Assembly (NCBI GenBank): GCA_021775095.1
Contig: JAJFII010000047.1
Coordinates: forward strand, 50,132-114,131
Origin: Rhodospirillales bacterium
GTDB taxonomy: Bacteria; Pseudomonadota; Alphaproteobacteria; Rhodospirillales; Casp-alpha2
Direction: 5' to 3'
DNA: 64,000 nt
The translations under genes were made by a program, and so were the position numbers. Shown piece after piece: positions 33,289 through 41,919 of the stretch (position 1 is the first letter of the stretch; each line of letters begins with the position of its first letter). Below the pieces are notes generated by a model. It was not told the DNA's origin. It saw only the letters and a program-made list of their open reading frames with translations, and made no database searches.

Positions 33289-34758
33289 ATGCTCATTGAA
33301 AACATCCTGCTGGCCCTGTCGCCCTATATGTTATTTATCTGTTTGCTCGGCGTCACCCTTGGCATTTTGTGGGGCGCCATGCCCGGTTTGTCGACGACCA
33401 TGGCGATGGCTTTGCTCATTGGTTTGTCGGCGACCATGGACCAATATCCGGCAATTATGTTCATGTTGGGGGTATATACGGGCAGTGTGTTTGGCGGTGC
33501 CATTTCGGCAGTTCTGATCAATATCCCGGGAACACCCGACGCGGTTCCGACAATGATAGAAGGCCATACGCTTGCCAAACGCGGCGAAGGCGGGCTGGCC
33601 CTCGGTACCGCCATCGCCGCGTCGTTCATGGGCAACTGGGTGGGCATCATTCTGCTGATCCTGTTCATTCCGGTGATTTTGTTTTTGGCCCTGGAATTTC
33701 GCTCCTGGGAAATGTTTCTGCTGGCCATGTGGGGCATTGCCATCTGTGGTTCCATGTCGGCCGGATCTAACCCCCTGAAGGGCTGGATCTCGGGCTGGGT
33801 CGGGCTGATCGTTGCATTTATCGGGCTCGATTCGATCCATGGCGTGCCGCGCTACACCTTCGGCAGCCTGATTCTTGAAGACGGAATCAGTTACGTGCCG
33901 ATCCTGATCGGCCTGTTTGGCTTGACGGAGATCCTGCGGGTCCTGCCGCAAAGCAGTCCCTATGCCATTCCAACCGAGGTCGGGCGGATTGTGCCGCCCT
34001 TTAGCACCCTGCGCAAATATGCCGGTTCCGCCATCCGCTCGGGTTTGATCGGAACCATCGTTGGCGCCATTCCCGGTGCGGGGGCCAATGTGGCCTCATT
34101 TTTATCCTATGATGTCGGTCGCCGTCGGGCGTCGCCCGAAGAACAAAAAAAATGGGGCAAGGGCAGCTACGAAGCGATTGTCTGTGCGGAGGTTGCCAAC
34201 AACGCCAATGTCGGGGGGTCGATGTTACCGACCCTGACCCTGGGCATTCCCGGTAATGCCGCGGCGGCGGCAATCCTGGCGGCTCTCGAACTGAAGAATG
34301 TGGTTGTTGGCCCGTCCATTGAACTCGAACACCCGGGTCTCATCTATTTTATTTATTTTGCCCTGATTATTGCCAATTTCCTGATGTACGGCATGGCCAT
34401 CGCCCTGGTCAAACCCTGTGTTAAACTGTTCGCCTTGCCGCGTACCTTGTTGATGCCGCTCATAATCCCGCTCTGTGTGATCGGTGCCTTTGCGGTTAAT
34501 CTGAATTTTTTCGACGTATACATCATGTTGGCGGCCGGCCTTGTCGGCTACCTGCTCAGACGGTTTGGCTTTCCCCTGGCACCGATGGTTCTGGCGGTGA
34601 TCCTGGGGCCTCTGGCCGACGAGAATCTTCGCCGTTCCCTATTGGTTTTTGAGGACCAGACGATTTGGTCAATTATCGTCGGTCATCCCATTGGCACGGT
34701 TTTGGTGTTTGTGGTTCTTTTCACTTTTTATGACGGTATTTTTCGCCGCAAGGGATAG
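33289..34758 (+). CDS. tctA: TTT transporter large membrane subunit TctA (system 2)
   Basis: 489-residue permease of about 12 helices. Key motifs are GVTLGILWGAMPGLSTTMAM, YTGSVFGGAISAVLINIPGT, the repeat-2 pair GLIGTIVGAIPGAGANVASF and LTLGIPGNAAAAAILAAL, and a long hydrophobic C-terminus. ATG 33289 is preceded by GGGG in TGACGGGG overlapping the tctB stop. It is diverged from system 1 TctA, so the two transporters likely take different acids. A Gfo/Idh gene starts 6 bp after its stop. Confidence 0.9.
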   Translation: MLIENILLALSPYMLFICLLGVTLGILWGAMPGLSTTMAMALLIGLSATMDQYPAIMFMLGVYTGSVFGGAISAVLINIPGTPDAVPTMIEGHTLAKRGEGGLALGTAIAASFMGNWVGIILLILFIPVILFLALEFRSWEMFLLAMWGIAICGSMSAGSNPLKGWISGWVGLIVAFIGLDSIHGVPRYTFGSLILEDGISYVPILIGLFGLTEILRVLPQSSPYAIPTEVGRIVPPFSTLRKYAGSAIRSGLIGTIVGAIPGAGANVASFLSYDVGRRRASPEEQKKWGKGSYEAIVCAEVANNANVGGSMLPTLTLGIPGNAAAAAILAALELKNVVVGPSIELEHPGLIYFIYFALIIANFLMYGMAIALVKPCVKLFALPRTLLMPLIIPLCVIGAFAVNLNFFDVYIMLAAGLVGYLLRRFGFPLAPMVLAVILGPLADENLRRSLLVFEDQTIWSIIVGHPIGTVLVFVVLFTFYDGIFRRKG

Positions 34759-34764
34759 GTCTAA

Positions 34765-35757
34765 ATGTTAAAAGCAGCGATCGTCGGGCTCGGTTGGTGG
34801 GGCCAGTATATCATCAACAGTTTGGAAAAAAGCGACCAGATCGAAATCATTCTGGCGGTCGATGTAAATGCCGATCAGTCGAGCGCCTTCGCCGCGAGCA
34901 AAAACCTGACGCTGACCCGCGACCTGGACGATGCGCTAAATAGTCCGGCCGTGGAAATGGTGATTCTGGCGACCCCACATTCCTTTCATGAAGCGCAGAT
35001 CGTACGCTGTGCCGAGGCCGGCAAACATGTATTTTGCGAAAAACCCCTGTGTTTGACAGCGGCCAGCGCGGCGCGCGCCATTCAGGCCTGTCAGGATGCC
35101 GGCGTTAAACTCGGCGTCGGCCACGAACGGCGGTTTGAACCGGCCCTGGTGGAAATCAAACGGATGATTGATGCCGGCGAACTGGGCACAGTCATGCATG
35201 TGGAAAGCAATTTTTCCCACGACAAACTGGCCCATGTTGCCGCCGACGACTGGCGTGCCAATCCGGTCGATGCACCGGCCGCCGGCATGACCGGGATGGG
35301 TATCCATCTGACCGATGCCTATCTGAATATGTTCGGTCCCATCGACGAGATTTATGCGCAGACCACGCGCCGGGTGATGGCCAATCCCAGTGGCGATGTG
35401 GTCGCCGTGCAGGTGCGGTTTAAAAGTGGTGCGACCGGCTTTTTAAGTGCCATATTGGTGACCCCTTTATTTTTACGTTTTCAGGTGTTTGGCTCGGACG
35501 CCTGGGTCGAAGCGCGCAATGAAAGCCATCCCGATACACCGGGAGTTACCCACCTGACCCTGTGCAAATCCGGCGGCCAGCCGGCGACCACGATTTATCA
35601 ATGGGTCGACACCGTACGCGCCAATTTCGAATGTTTTGCTCAATCCATTGCCGGCACCGGCGATTATATCTTCACGGATCGGCAAAAATATCAAAACGTC
35701 CAGGCCCTGGAAGCCATTTGTCAATCCGTCGCCACCAACACAGTCGTCAAATTATAA
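34765..35757 (+). CDS. Gfo/Idh/MocA-family oxidoreductase (2)
   Basis: 330 residues. Rossmann motif AIVGLGWWGQYIINSL (5-20), EKP signature FCEKPLCLTA (E92-K93-P94), GVGHERRFEPAL in the hinge and a His in MGIHLTDAYLNMFG at the catalytic position. Likely NAD(P)-dependent dehydrogenase of a sugar- or polyol-type compound. It is cotranscribed with tctA of system 2 and an additional Gfo/Idh gene, suggesting two-step oxidation of the imported substrate, which is inference. Confidence 0.88.
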   Translation: MLKAAIVGLGWWGQYIINSLEKSDQIEIILAVDVNADQSSAFAASKNLTLTRDLDDALNSPAVEMVILATPHSFHEAQIVRCAEAGKHVFCEKPLCLTAASAARAIQACQDAGVKLGVGHERRFEPALVEIKRMIDAGELGTVMHVESNFSHDKLAHVAADDWRANPVDAPAAGMTGMGIHLTDAYLNMFGPIDEIYAQTTRRVMANPSGDVVAVQVRFKSGATGFLSAILVTPLFLRFQVFGSDAWVEARNESHPDTPGVTHLTLCKSGGQPATTIYQWVDTVRANFECFAQSIAGTGDYIFTDRQKYQNVQALEAICQSVATNTVVKL

Positions 35758-35778
35758 AACAACGGAGAACACGCAAAC

Positions 35779-36900
35779 ATGAAAAAACAAAAAAAAGAAA
35801 TTGGTCTGGCAATCATCGGCTGCGGCACCATCGGGCGGATCCGCGGGATGTTTGCCAAGGAGTATCCCGGCATATCATGGATCGGGCTTTGTGATATTAA
35901 CCAACAGTTGGGGCACAAATTAAAAGACGATGTTGGTGCCGACTTTTTCACCACCGATTATAACGAACTGATCCGCCGCCCGGAAGTCACGGCGACGATC
36001 ATTGCGACCGAAGAAAACCTGCATTTTGGCCCGACCATGGCAGCCATCGAACAGGGCCACGACTTGTTCATTGAAAAACCCCTGGCGACCGATGCCCAGG
36101 AAAGTCTCGATATACTGAATGCCATTGAAGCCGCCGGCCTTGATGCGGTCATGGGATACACCCAGCGGTTTCGCCGCCGTTTTTTGGCCATCAAGGAACG
36201 TTTGATGACCGGACAAATTGGTGAAACAACGGCCGTTGTCACCCGCGCCTTCATGAACCGCATGGTCCCCATTGCAACGACCCGCCGCACCAACCAACGC
36301 CATAACCTGACACCCATGGTGGTTTCCGGTACCCACAGTCTGGATATGTCTATGTGGTTAATGGAAGGATTGCATCCGGTCTCCGTCTACGCGTCCTCAT
36401 CGGATAAGGTGCTTGCCGAACACGGAACGAAAGACGCGACTTTTGGTGTTTTTACCATGAACGACGGGACCATTTTTTCCATGAACATCAGTTGGGCCCT
36501 GCCCGTGGTTTGGCCGGGTGCGGTCTATGGCCTGGAAATCGGGATTGTCGGGACCAAGGGTGTCATTGATGTGGAAGACACCCATCGCGACGTGGTGATG
36601 GCGACGGAAATTTCCCAGGGTGCTGGCTACAATCCGGATGGGTTTGATCCGGGGTTTCAGCGCCACGTGGAATTTTTAACAAGTTATCCACCCGGCGATA
36701 TGTATAACGGGCAGCTCTGGGGGCCCATGCGCGAAGAAACCAATTCGTGGTTTTCGCGCATCTATGCCGGTCTCGAAACGCCGCATGCAACGGCCCAGGA
36801 TGGCCACCGCAACTTGATGCTGACCATGGCCATGGATCTTTCGGCAAAGCGCGGCGAGGTGGTGCGATTACCGGTCACGCCGTCGGACTTTATGGGTTAA
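35779..36900 (+). CDS. Gfo/Idh/MocA-family oxidoreductase (3)
   Basis: 373 residues. Rossmann motif LAIIGCGTIGRIRGMF (10-25), signature LFIEKPLATDA (E99-K100-P101), MGYTQRFRRRFLAIKERL in the hinge, and SGTHSLDMSMWLMEGLHPV with the catalytic-type His and Asp. It resembles the enzyme at 16792-17844 (YxQRF hinge, IGE, MWL/LWC segment) more than its immediate neighbour. GGAG lies upstream of ATG, 21 bp after the preceding gene. Last gene of the rightward array. Confidence 0.88.
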   Translation: MKKQKKEIGLAIIGCGTIGRIRGMFAKEYPGISWIGLCDINQQLGHKLKDDVGADFFTTDYNELIRRPEVTATIIATEENLHFGPTMAAIEQGHDLFIEKPLATDAQESLDILNAIEAAGLDAVMGYTQRFRRRFLAIKERLMTGQIGETTAVVTRAFMNRMVPIATTRRTNQRHNLTPMVVSGTHSLDMSMWLMEGLHPVSVYASSSDKVLAEHGTKDATFGVFTMNDGTIFSMNISWALPVVWPGAVYGLEIGIVGTKGVIDVEDTHRDVVMATEISQGAGYNPDGFDPGFQRHVEFLTSYPPGDMYNGQLWGPMREETNSWFSRIYAGLETPHATAQDGHRNLMLTMAMDLSAKRGEVVRLPVTPSDFMG

Positions 36901-37253
36901 CCCCGACCCCGAACCCGATTGACTAATCCGCCAATGGGCGAACAAGCTCGGTCGGCAGTATATCAGCAAGCGACTTTGACAACGGCGGCAGGGGCTAAAT
37001 TCGACTTGGCATATTGATCTGGTCTTAGTGAAATTCGGCAGTGAACAAAAACACCGCATGGAATTTTTACGAATAAAAGGAATGCTCCGCGATCCTAACG
37101 ACCTTTGCAAAAAGCGGGAAACTTAAATCGTATAGGCGAGCAAAACCCGCTCTGATAACAATCTGATTTCAACTACGTTTTCAGCCACTGGAATATCGCC
37201 TTCTCGTAGGATCCCCTGCCTGTATTGCGCCATAGACTATTACACTTCGTTGT
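36901..37253. other. Intergenic gap between TTT array and TRAP island
   Basis: 353 bp between convergent gene ends. An open stretch of 48 codons without a start on the + strand (36980-37123, ending just before a TAA) could be a gene relic. I see no recognisable domain and no clear terminator. The gap marks the change from the rightward TTT array to the leftward TRAP island. Confidence 0.4.
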
Positions 37254-37754
37254 TCATAAGTTCGAAGTCTGCGGTGTTGCGCGCCATTCAATCTCCATCG
37301 ATACACCTGCGTCGCGAAATAGATTCATGACCGGGCACCGCAGCTCGACATTTCGCTGTAACAGATCAAATCGTTTTTCCGGCTCGTCGGTGCGTACATC
37401 TATGACCAGCCGGACGGACTCGAAGTAGGGGCGTATACCGCGCACGCCACGCGCACCGCGCAAATCGGCGACGCCCTCACATTCAAACTCAACGCGGTCG
37501 TATTGAAATCCGATTGCCTTGGCAACCGCATGGATGATTACGCCTTCGCAACCGACCAGACCACTCAAGACTGTTTCCAGCGGCGTTGGTGCAAGATCAC
37601 TACCGCCCTTTTCCTTGGGCTCATCGACCATGACCTCCATATGGCGGACACGGACGACCGTATTGAGTCCGGCCGCATTGCTGGCCGTCACGCGTGGCCT
37701 GACGAGAACCCGCTTCGCGGGATCGATGGAGGGGGAGATTTCTTGTGTTGTCAT
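37254..37754 (-). CDS. OsmC-family protein
   Basis: 166-residue OsmC/Ohr-type thiol peroxidase fold. The two redox cysteines are present: one in LSGLVGCEGVIIHAVAK and one in NVELRCPVMNLF, the expected spacing for OsmC. GGSDLAPTPLETVLSGL is the typical N-terminal substrate-side stretch. It would reduce organic hydroperoxides or related compounds. ATG 37754 is favoured over a longer frame that runs into the lactonase gene. It is the last gene of the TRAP operon, 11 bp after the lactonase gene, an unusual neighbour for a transporter. Confidence 0.86.
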   Translation of the reverse strand: MTTQEISPSIDPAKRVLVRPRVTASNAAGLNTVVRVRHMEVMVDEPKEKGGSDLAPTPLETVLSGLVGCEGVIIHAVAKAIGFQYDRVEFECEGVADLRGARGVRGIRPYFESVRLVIDVRTDEPEKRFDLLQRNVELRCPVMNLFRDAGVSMEIEWRATPQTSNL

Positions 37755-37765
37755 GGCATGGTCTT

Positions 37766-38659
37766 TCAAAACATTGGTAATCCGGAAGTTAGAGTCGGGA
37801 TCCGATAGACGGAAGTTGAGGCCGTGATGAAAAGCGTCGAGTGGTCGGGTCCGCCGAAACAGAAATTGGTGGACTTTTCGGGCATGCGGATGACTCCTAA
37901 GCATTCGGCTTCGGGGGAAAAGACGTGCACGCCGCCCGGTCCATTGCAGAAAATTCGTCCCTCACGATCAGTCTTCATGCCGTCGGGCACGCCTTCGCCC
38001 TCTCCGCTCACCGTGGTCCATACGTCGCCACCACTGAGGTTGCCATCAGCTTCCACGTCGAAGGCGCGGATTGTCGGGCCCCAGCTGTCGTTAACAAACA
38101 GAACACGCTCATCCGTTGAAAAGCAAAGACCATTAGGCTGGCTGAAATCGGACACCACCAAATGCAGAGAGCCATCCGGGTCGATTCGATAAACGCCCTG
38201 GATTTCAAGGTCCTGTTCACGAAGAATGCCAAGGTCCTCCCGGATGCGGCCGAAGCTGGGATCGGTGAACCAAATTCGGTTGAGGCTGTCGACCACCACA
38301 TCATTGGGACTGTTCAACTGGCGACCTTCGTACTGTGTGGCTAGGGGACGGACAAGCTTGCCGTCGTGCTCATGGCGAACCAGATGGGAGGAGGCGTGCT
38401 CGCAGCTGACAATGCGACCCTCACGGTCGAAAAAGTTGCCGTTGGCTTGGTTGGATGGTGCCCGAAACAGCGTCAGCCCGTCTGCTTCCGACCATCGATA
38501 CTGTCGGCTTTCCTGGATATCCGAGAATACCAGCCAATGATCCGTCGGGTGCCAGATGGGACCTTCGGTAAACCCGAACCCGTTAGCGACAACCGACAGT
38601 TCAGCATCTTCGGTGATGGCCTCGTAAAACCGTGGGTCGCGTATTTCGAATTTTTCCAC
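37766..38659 (-). CDS. SMP-30/gluconolactonase family lactonase
   Basis: 297-residue six-bladed beta-propeller lactonase (SGL/LRE family). Metal-ligand positions can be read: Glu in GFTEGPIWHP, Asn in LNSPNDVVVDS, Asn in VNDSWGP (blade 4) and Asp in GVPDGMKTDREGRI. These bind one divalent metal that activates water for lactone opening. Next to a TRAP system and a LacI regulator, the natural substrate is probably an aldono- or other sugar lactone, which is inference. It begins 18 bp after dctM. Confidence 0.88.
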   Translation of the reverse strand: MEKFEIRDPRFYEAITEDAELSVVANGFGFTEGPIWHPTDHWLVFSDIQESRQYRWSEADGLTLFRAPSNQANGNFFDREGRIVSCEHASSHLVRHEHDGKLVRPLATQYEGRQLNSPNDVVVDSLNRIWFTDPSFGRIREDLGILREQDLEIQGVYRIDPDGSLHLVVSDFSQPNGLCFSTDERVLFVNDSWGPTIRAFDVEADGNLSGGDVWTTVSGEGEGVPDGMKTDREGRIFCNGPGGVHVFSPEAECLGVIRMPEKSTNFCFGGPDHSTLFITASTSVYRIPTLTSGLPMF

Positions 38660-38677
38660 TTTAACTTCTCCTTGAAT

Positions 38678-39991
38678 TTAGGATCCCGCGCCCATTACCA
38701 GTTCCGGCAGGAACAGGACTATCTGCGGGAACATGATCAGCAGGGCAACGGTCAACACGTCGATGACGACAAACGGCCAAATCGACTTGAAGATGTCGTG
38801 CAGGGGAATGTCTGGACGAATACCGCCGACAACATAGACGTTGAGCCCGACAGGCGGCGTGATCAGGCCGATCTCGACCATCTTGATGACCAGAATGCCG
38901 AATAAAATCGGATTGATCCCAAGCTCAACAACAGCCGGAAAAATAACCGGCAGCGTCAACAACATCATGCCCGAGGCACTCATGAACATGCCAAGGAAGG
39001 CGTAGCCAACCAGGATCATGAGCAGTATCATTGTCGATGGATATGGCAGTGCGACGATCCATTCAGCGATCTCGGTCGGCAACCGGGTAAAGGCGAGGAA
39101 GCGGGCAAAGATGAAGACACCCCAAAAAGTTGAGAAGATCATCACCGTCAACTTCGCGGTCTCAACAAGAGAGTTATTTAGTGCCGAAAAACTGAGGCGG
39201 CGGCGCAGCAAGGCGTAGGCAAAAACGATGAAGGCACCGCTGGCACCGGCTTCGGTTGGCGTTGTCCATCCTGTGGACATGCCGCCGAGAATGAGCACCA
39301 TAACCAGCACAATGGGTATGATGCCGCCAAGCGACGCCCCACGTTCCCGCCAGGGTACGCCGCGTATGGGCTCGCCAAGCGAGGGGTTGACGGAGAAACG
39401 GACGAACAGGAGTGCGGCGTAGAGCAGGGCCGAAAAAACCCCGGGGATGAACCCCGCAAGCAAGAGCCGACCAATTGATTGCTCCACTATCGCGCCGTAA
39501 ACCACCAGGGCGGCACTCGGCGGGATCAAAGACGCGAGGGTTGACGAGGCGGCAACCGCCGCAGCGGAAATTGACGGATTATATTTGAATTTTAACAATT
39601 CGGGGATCGCGATCCGCGCGAACACTGCGGCGGTCGCCTGGCTGGCGCCAGAGACCGCACCGAAACCGGCAGCCGCCAGAACCGTGGCGATGGAAAGACC
39701 TCCGGGCATCCAACCCATCCAAGCCCGGGCAGCGCGAAAAGCACTTCCCACCATGCCTGAGGAATGCGCGAAAAACCCGATTAGGATGAACATCGGCAGG
39801 ACGCTGAAGAGATAGCTTGATGCGGTGGAGTGAGGAATGATGCCAGCGATGTTCACAGCAACGCCCCATCCCTTAAGCATTGCGATGCCGAAAAAACCGG
39901 TCAGCGCGGTCGCAAACACAATGTGGATACCCATCATCACCATGATGATGAGAACAACGAAGCCGAGGGCGCCCAGTGTAAGTGGATCCAT
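38678..39991 (-). CDS. dctM: TRAP transporter large permease (DctM)
   Basis: 437-residue large membrane subunit with about 12 helices. It has the family's characteristic GAVSGASQATAAVFARIAIP segment, SSTLASLIPPSAALVVYGAI, TGWTTPTEAGASGAFIVFAYAL and ITPPVGLNVYVVGGI near the C-terminus. With DctQ and DctP it performs sodium-driven uptake of an organic acid. It overlaps nothing; dctQ lies 9 bp upstream. Confidence 0.93.
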   Translation of the reverse strand: MDPLTLGALGFVVLIIMVMMGIHIVFATALTGFFGIAMLKGWGVAVNIAGIIPHSTASSYLFSVLPMFILIGFFAHSSGMVGSAFRAARAWMGWMPGGLSIATVLAAAGFGAVSGASQATAAVFARIAIPELLKFKYNPSISAAAVAASSTLASLIPPSAALVVYGAIVEQSIGRLLLAGFIPGVFSALLYAALLFVRFSVNPSLGEPIRGVPWRERGASLGGIIPIVLVMVLILGGMSTGWTTPTEAGASGAFIVFAYALLRRRLSFSALNNSLVETAKLTVMIFSTFWGVFIFARFLAFTRLPTEIAEWIVALPYPSTMILLMILVGYAFLGMFMSASGMMLLTLPVIFPAVVELGINPILFGILVIKMVEIGLITPPVGLNVYVVGGIRPDIPLHDIFKSIWPFVVIDVLTVALLIMFPQIVLFLPELVMGAGS

Positions 39992-40000
39992 TTTAACTTC

Positions 40001-40549
40001 CTAAGCGTCCACGTCTTCGAGCGGATCCGGCGGCGACGGAACGCCGATCGGTTCGCCGTCAGGGTGTATGACCAGCCGCCCATACACCCACAATTCCAAG
40101 ACAAGGCGCAGCCATAGGACGCCGAGACCGACGGGTACGGCCAGCTTCGATGGCCAGGTTGGCAGACCGACGCCGAAGGTCGTGTCACCAAAATAATAGG
40201 CGCGTTCGAAGTGGCTCCAAGTACCCGGAGTGATGATGGTGATCGTGAGTAATGCGACAAGTGTAACGAAAAGATGAGCGACCCAATTCGACCGGCCATG
40301 TGTCAGCTTCATCAACAAATCCATGCGAATATGCCCCGACTGACGGTAGCAATACGATATGCAAAGCACGCTGAATGCCACCATTGTCATCATGGTGAAA
40401 TCCACCTGACCCGGGATCGGACTGTTGAACAAGCGGCGAAAAAGGACTTCGAATGTCACCAAAACCATGATTACAAAAATAACCAGTCCGGCAAATCTGG
40501 CGGTCGCCAATTCGACTTTCATCAACGCGTTATCAAGGATTGCGAGCAA
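40001..40549 (-). CDS. dctQ: TRAP transporter small permease (DctQ)
   Basis: 182-residue four-helix small subunit. Helix 1 is FAGLVIFVIMVLVTFEVLFRR, with FNSPIPGQVDFTMMTMV as the family Pro-Gly/Asp turn, and SGHIRMDLLMK the conserved cytoplasmic loop. TTG 40549 is chosen because GGAGG lies 5 nt upstream; an ATG nine codons later has no such site. The C-terminus is Pro/Asp-rich and cytoplasmic. Confidence 0.9.
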   Translation of the reverse strand: MLAILDNALMKVELATARFAGLVIFVIMVLVTFEVLFRRLFNSPIPGQVDFTMMTMVAFSVLCISYCYRQSGHIRMDLLMKLTHGRSNWVAHLFVTLVALLTITIITPGTWSHFERAYYFGDTTFGVGLPTWPSKLAVPVGLGVLWLRLVLELWVYGRLVIHPDGEPIGVPSPPDPLEDVDA

Positions 40550-40646
40550 GGGTGCCTCCGCAGTCGGTGTTGTGATCAGAGATGCAGATGTGTTGGCTCA
40601 GGGGTCCGGGAAGCCCCTGGACTGCCGGCGTTGTTACCGTCAGCCG

Positions 40647-41669
40647 TCAGCCGCCGGATTTTTTGGCTTCGGCAATGACGAAGTCAAAGATTTCGCGGCC
40701 GGGAAGCCCCTTATCTTCAAGACCTGCAATGTAATTTTCCCACACGGGCTTTGCCGCTTCCTTGCGAAGCTTTTCGATCTGAGCGGCGGGGATCACGATT
40801 TTTTTCAGGTTATGCTTTTTGAACGTGGGTGCGTATTTTGAACCGGCCTGCGACTGGGCTTCGATGGTCATGGCATAGGCATGTTTCTTGGCTTTAGCCA
40901 ACAGCTCCTTGTTGTCCGCCGATAGAGCCTGATAGGCGTCGCGATTGGCGACAAGGGTCACATGCGCCGTCCCCGCATCCATACCGACGGTGTACCACTC
41001 GGACAGTTCATATAGCTTCCAGCCACCGTGAGCCGAAGGCGTCGCCGCTACGGCATCAATCACTCCCGTCTGCAAACCATTATATTGTTCCGATCCGGTC
41101 ATCGAGACCCGGCGCGCACCGAAATGACCAAGAGCCTTGCCGATGCCGCTGGTTGCTTTCAGCCGCATGCCGTCAAACGCATCAAGTGACGTCGGCGGCT
41201 TGCCCTTGCCCATGATTTCATAGTTCGGTTGCACAACGGCCATCACCGGAAATGTGCTCCATTTGGCAAATTCCTTTTTTACGTGCTCATTGGCGAACAA
41301 CGCCTCAGCCACGGCAACCCGCTGGTCCATCGACCTGATGGGCAGAAACGGCAGGTCAAGAACCGACACCAGGGGATTTTTGCCCGGATGATAGGAAGAG
41401 ACAACATAACCGAGCTGGAACGCGCCAACAGACAGGTTGTCCAGGACTTCGCGGGACGGCGACAGGGTGCCCTTGTGTACGGTAATGGTAAAAGCGCCGT
41501 TGCTGTTATTGTTTACATAGTCGGCGAGTGCCTCACCGGTGACCCGGAACGCCGGACTGCCGAACAGGGCCAGGTCCCATTTGATCGTTTCGGCTGCCGC
41601 GATGGTTGAAGAAAGCGCAAGGGCAAGACTCGTCGCAATCACTGGCCCGGTAAACTTAAAAATGTTCAT
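40647..41669 (-). CDS. dctP: TRAP transporter solute-binding protein (DctP)
   Basis: 340-residue periplasmic binding protein with Sec signal (VIATSLALALSSTIAAA, cleaved before ETIKW). It has the DctP features SVGAFQLGYVVSSYHPGKNP, the conserved Arg in FDGMRLKATSGIG and GLQTGVIDAVAATPSAHGG. It gives the island its substrate specificity, not predictable here. ATG 41669 is preceded by GGAGG; a 52-residue N-terminal extension in the same frame lies over the operator and is not translated. First gene of dctP-dctQ-dctM-lactonase-osmC. Confidence 0.93.
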   Translation of the reverse strand: MNIFKFTGPVIATSLALALSSTIAAAETIKWDLALFGSPAFRVTGEALADYVNNNSNGAFTITVHKGTLSPSREVLDNLSVGAFQLGYVVSSYHPGKNPLVSVLDLPFLPIRSMDQRVAVAEALFANEHVKKEFAKWSTFPVMAVVQPNYEIMGKGKPPTSLDAFDGMRLKATSGIGKALGHFGARRVSMTGSEQYNGLQTGVIDAVAATPSAHGGWKLYELSEWYTVGMDAGTAHVTLVANRDAYQALSADNKELLAKAKKHAYAMTIEAQSQAGSKYAPTFKKHNLKKIVIPAAQIEKLRKEAAKPVWENYIAGLEDKGLPGREIFDFVIAEAKKSGG

Positions 41670-41732
41670 TTTTGCCTCCGTTAGACAATGGAATTGAAAA
41701 TCTCGGATGTGAAGCCGTTTTAGAAAAATAAA

Positions 41733-41748
41733 ATGCACACGCGTGCAT
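41733..41748 (-). promoter_or_regulatory. Candidate LacI operator O1 (upstream of dctP)
   Basis: Palindromic ATGCACACGCGTGCAT, arms ATGCAC/GTGCAT, 64 bp upstream of the dctP start. It matches O2 at 14 of 16 positions when read toward dctP. Placement in the divergent gap with a LacI-type gene supports an operator role. Confidence 0.72.
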
Positions 41749-41809
41749 AAATTAATATGATATATTTTAGGAGTCAAGGATAAAACAATTGGAAATAGTT
41801 TGATTATTA

Positions 41810-41825
41810 TTGAACGCGTGTGCAT
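41810..41825 (+). promoter_or_regulatory. Candidate LacI operator O2 (upstream of lacI-type gene)
   Basis: TTGAACGCGTGTGCAT, 14 of 16 identical to O1 read toward the regulator gene, with one degenerate arm. It lies about 95 bp upstream of the regulator ATG and 77 bp centre to centre from O1, a distance fitting looping or independent repression. Confidence 0.65.
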
Positions 41826-41919
41826 AAAGTGTCAGGCGATTTTCAGATTGAGTCGCTTTCGCGGTGTAAAACCAACTTCCCAAGGCTTGAGCAGCCTGAA
41901 GGCACAAAGGAGCTTTCGA

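Noticed and set aside
31800..33951. Minus-strand frames in the TTT system 2 genes
   Set aside because: They lie opposite clear membrane-protein genes and read as antisense of hydrophobic segments.
41800..41919. Longer N-terminus for the LacI-type protein
   Set aside because: The extension covers the operator, has no HTH homology and lacks a ribosome site; AAGGAG supports ATG 41920.
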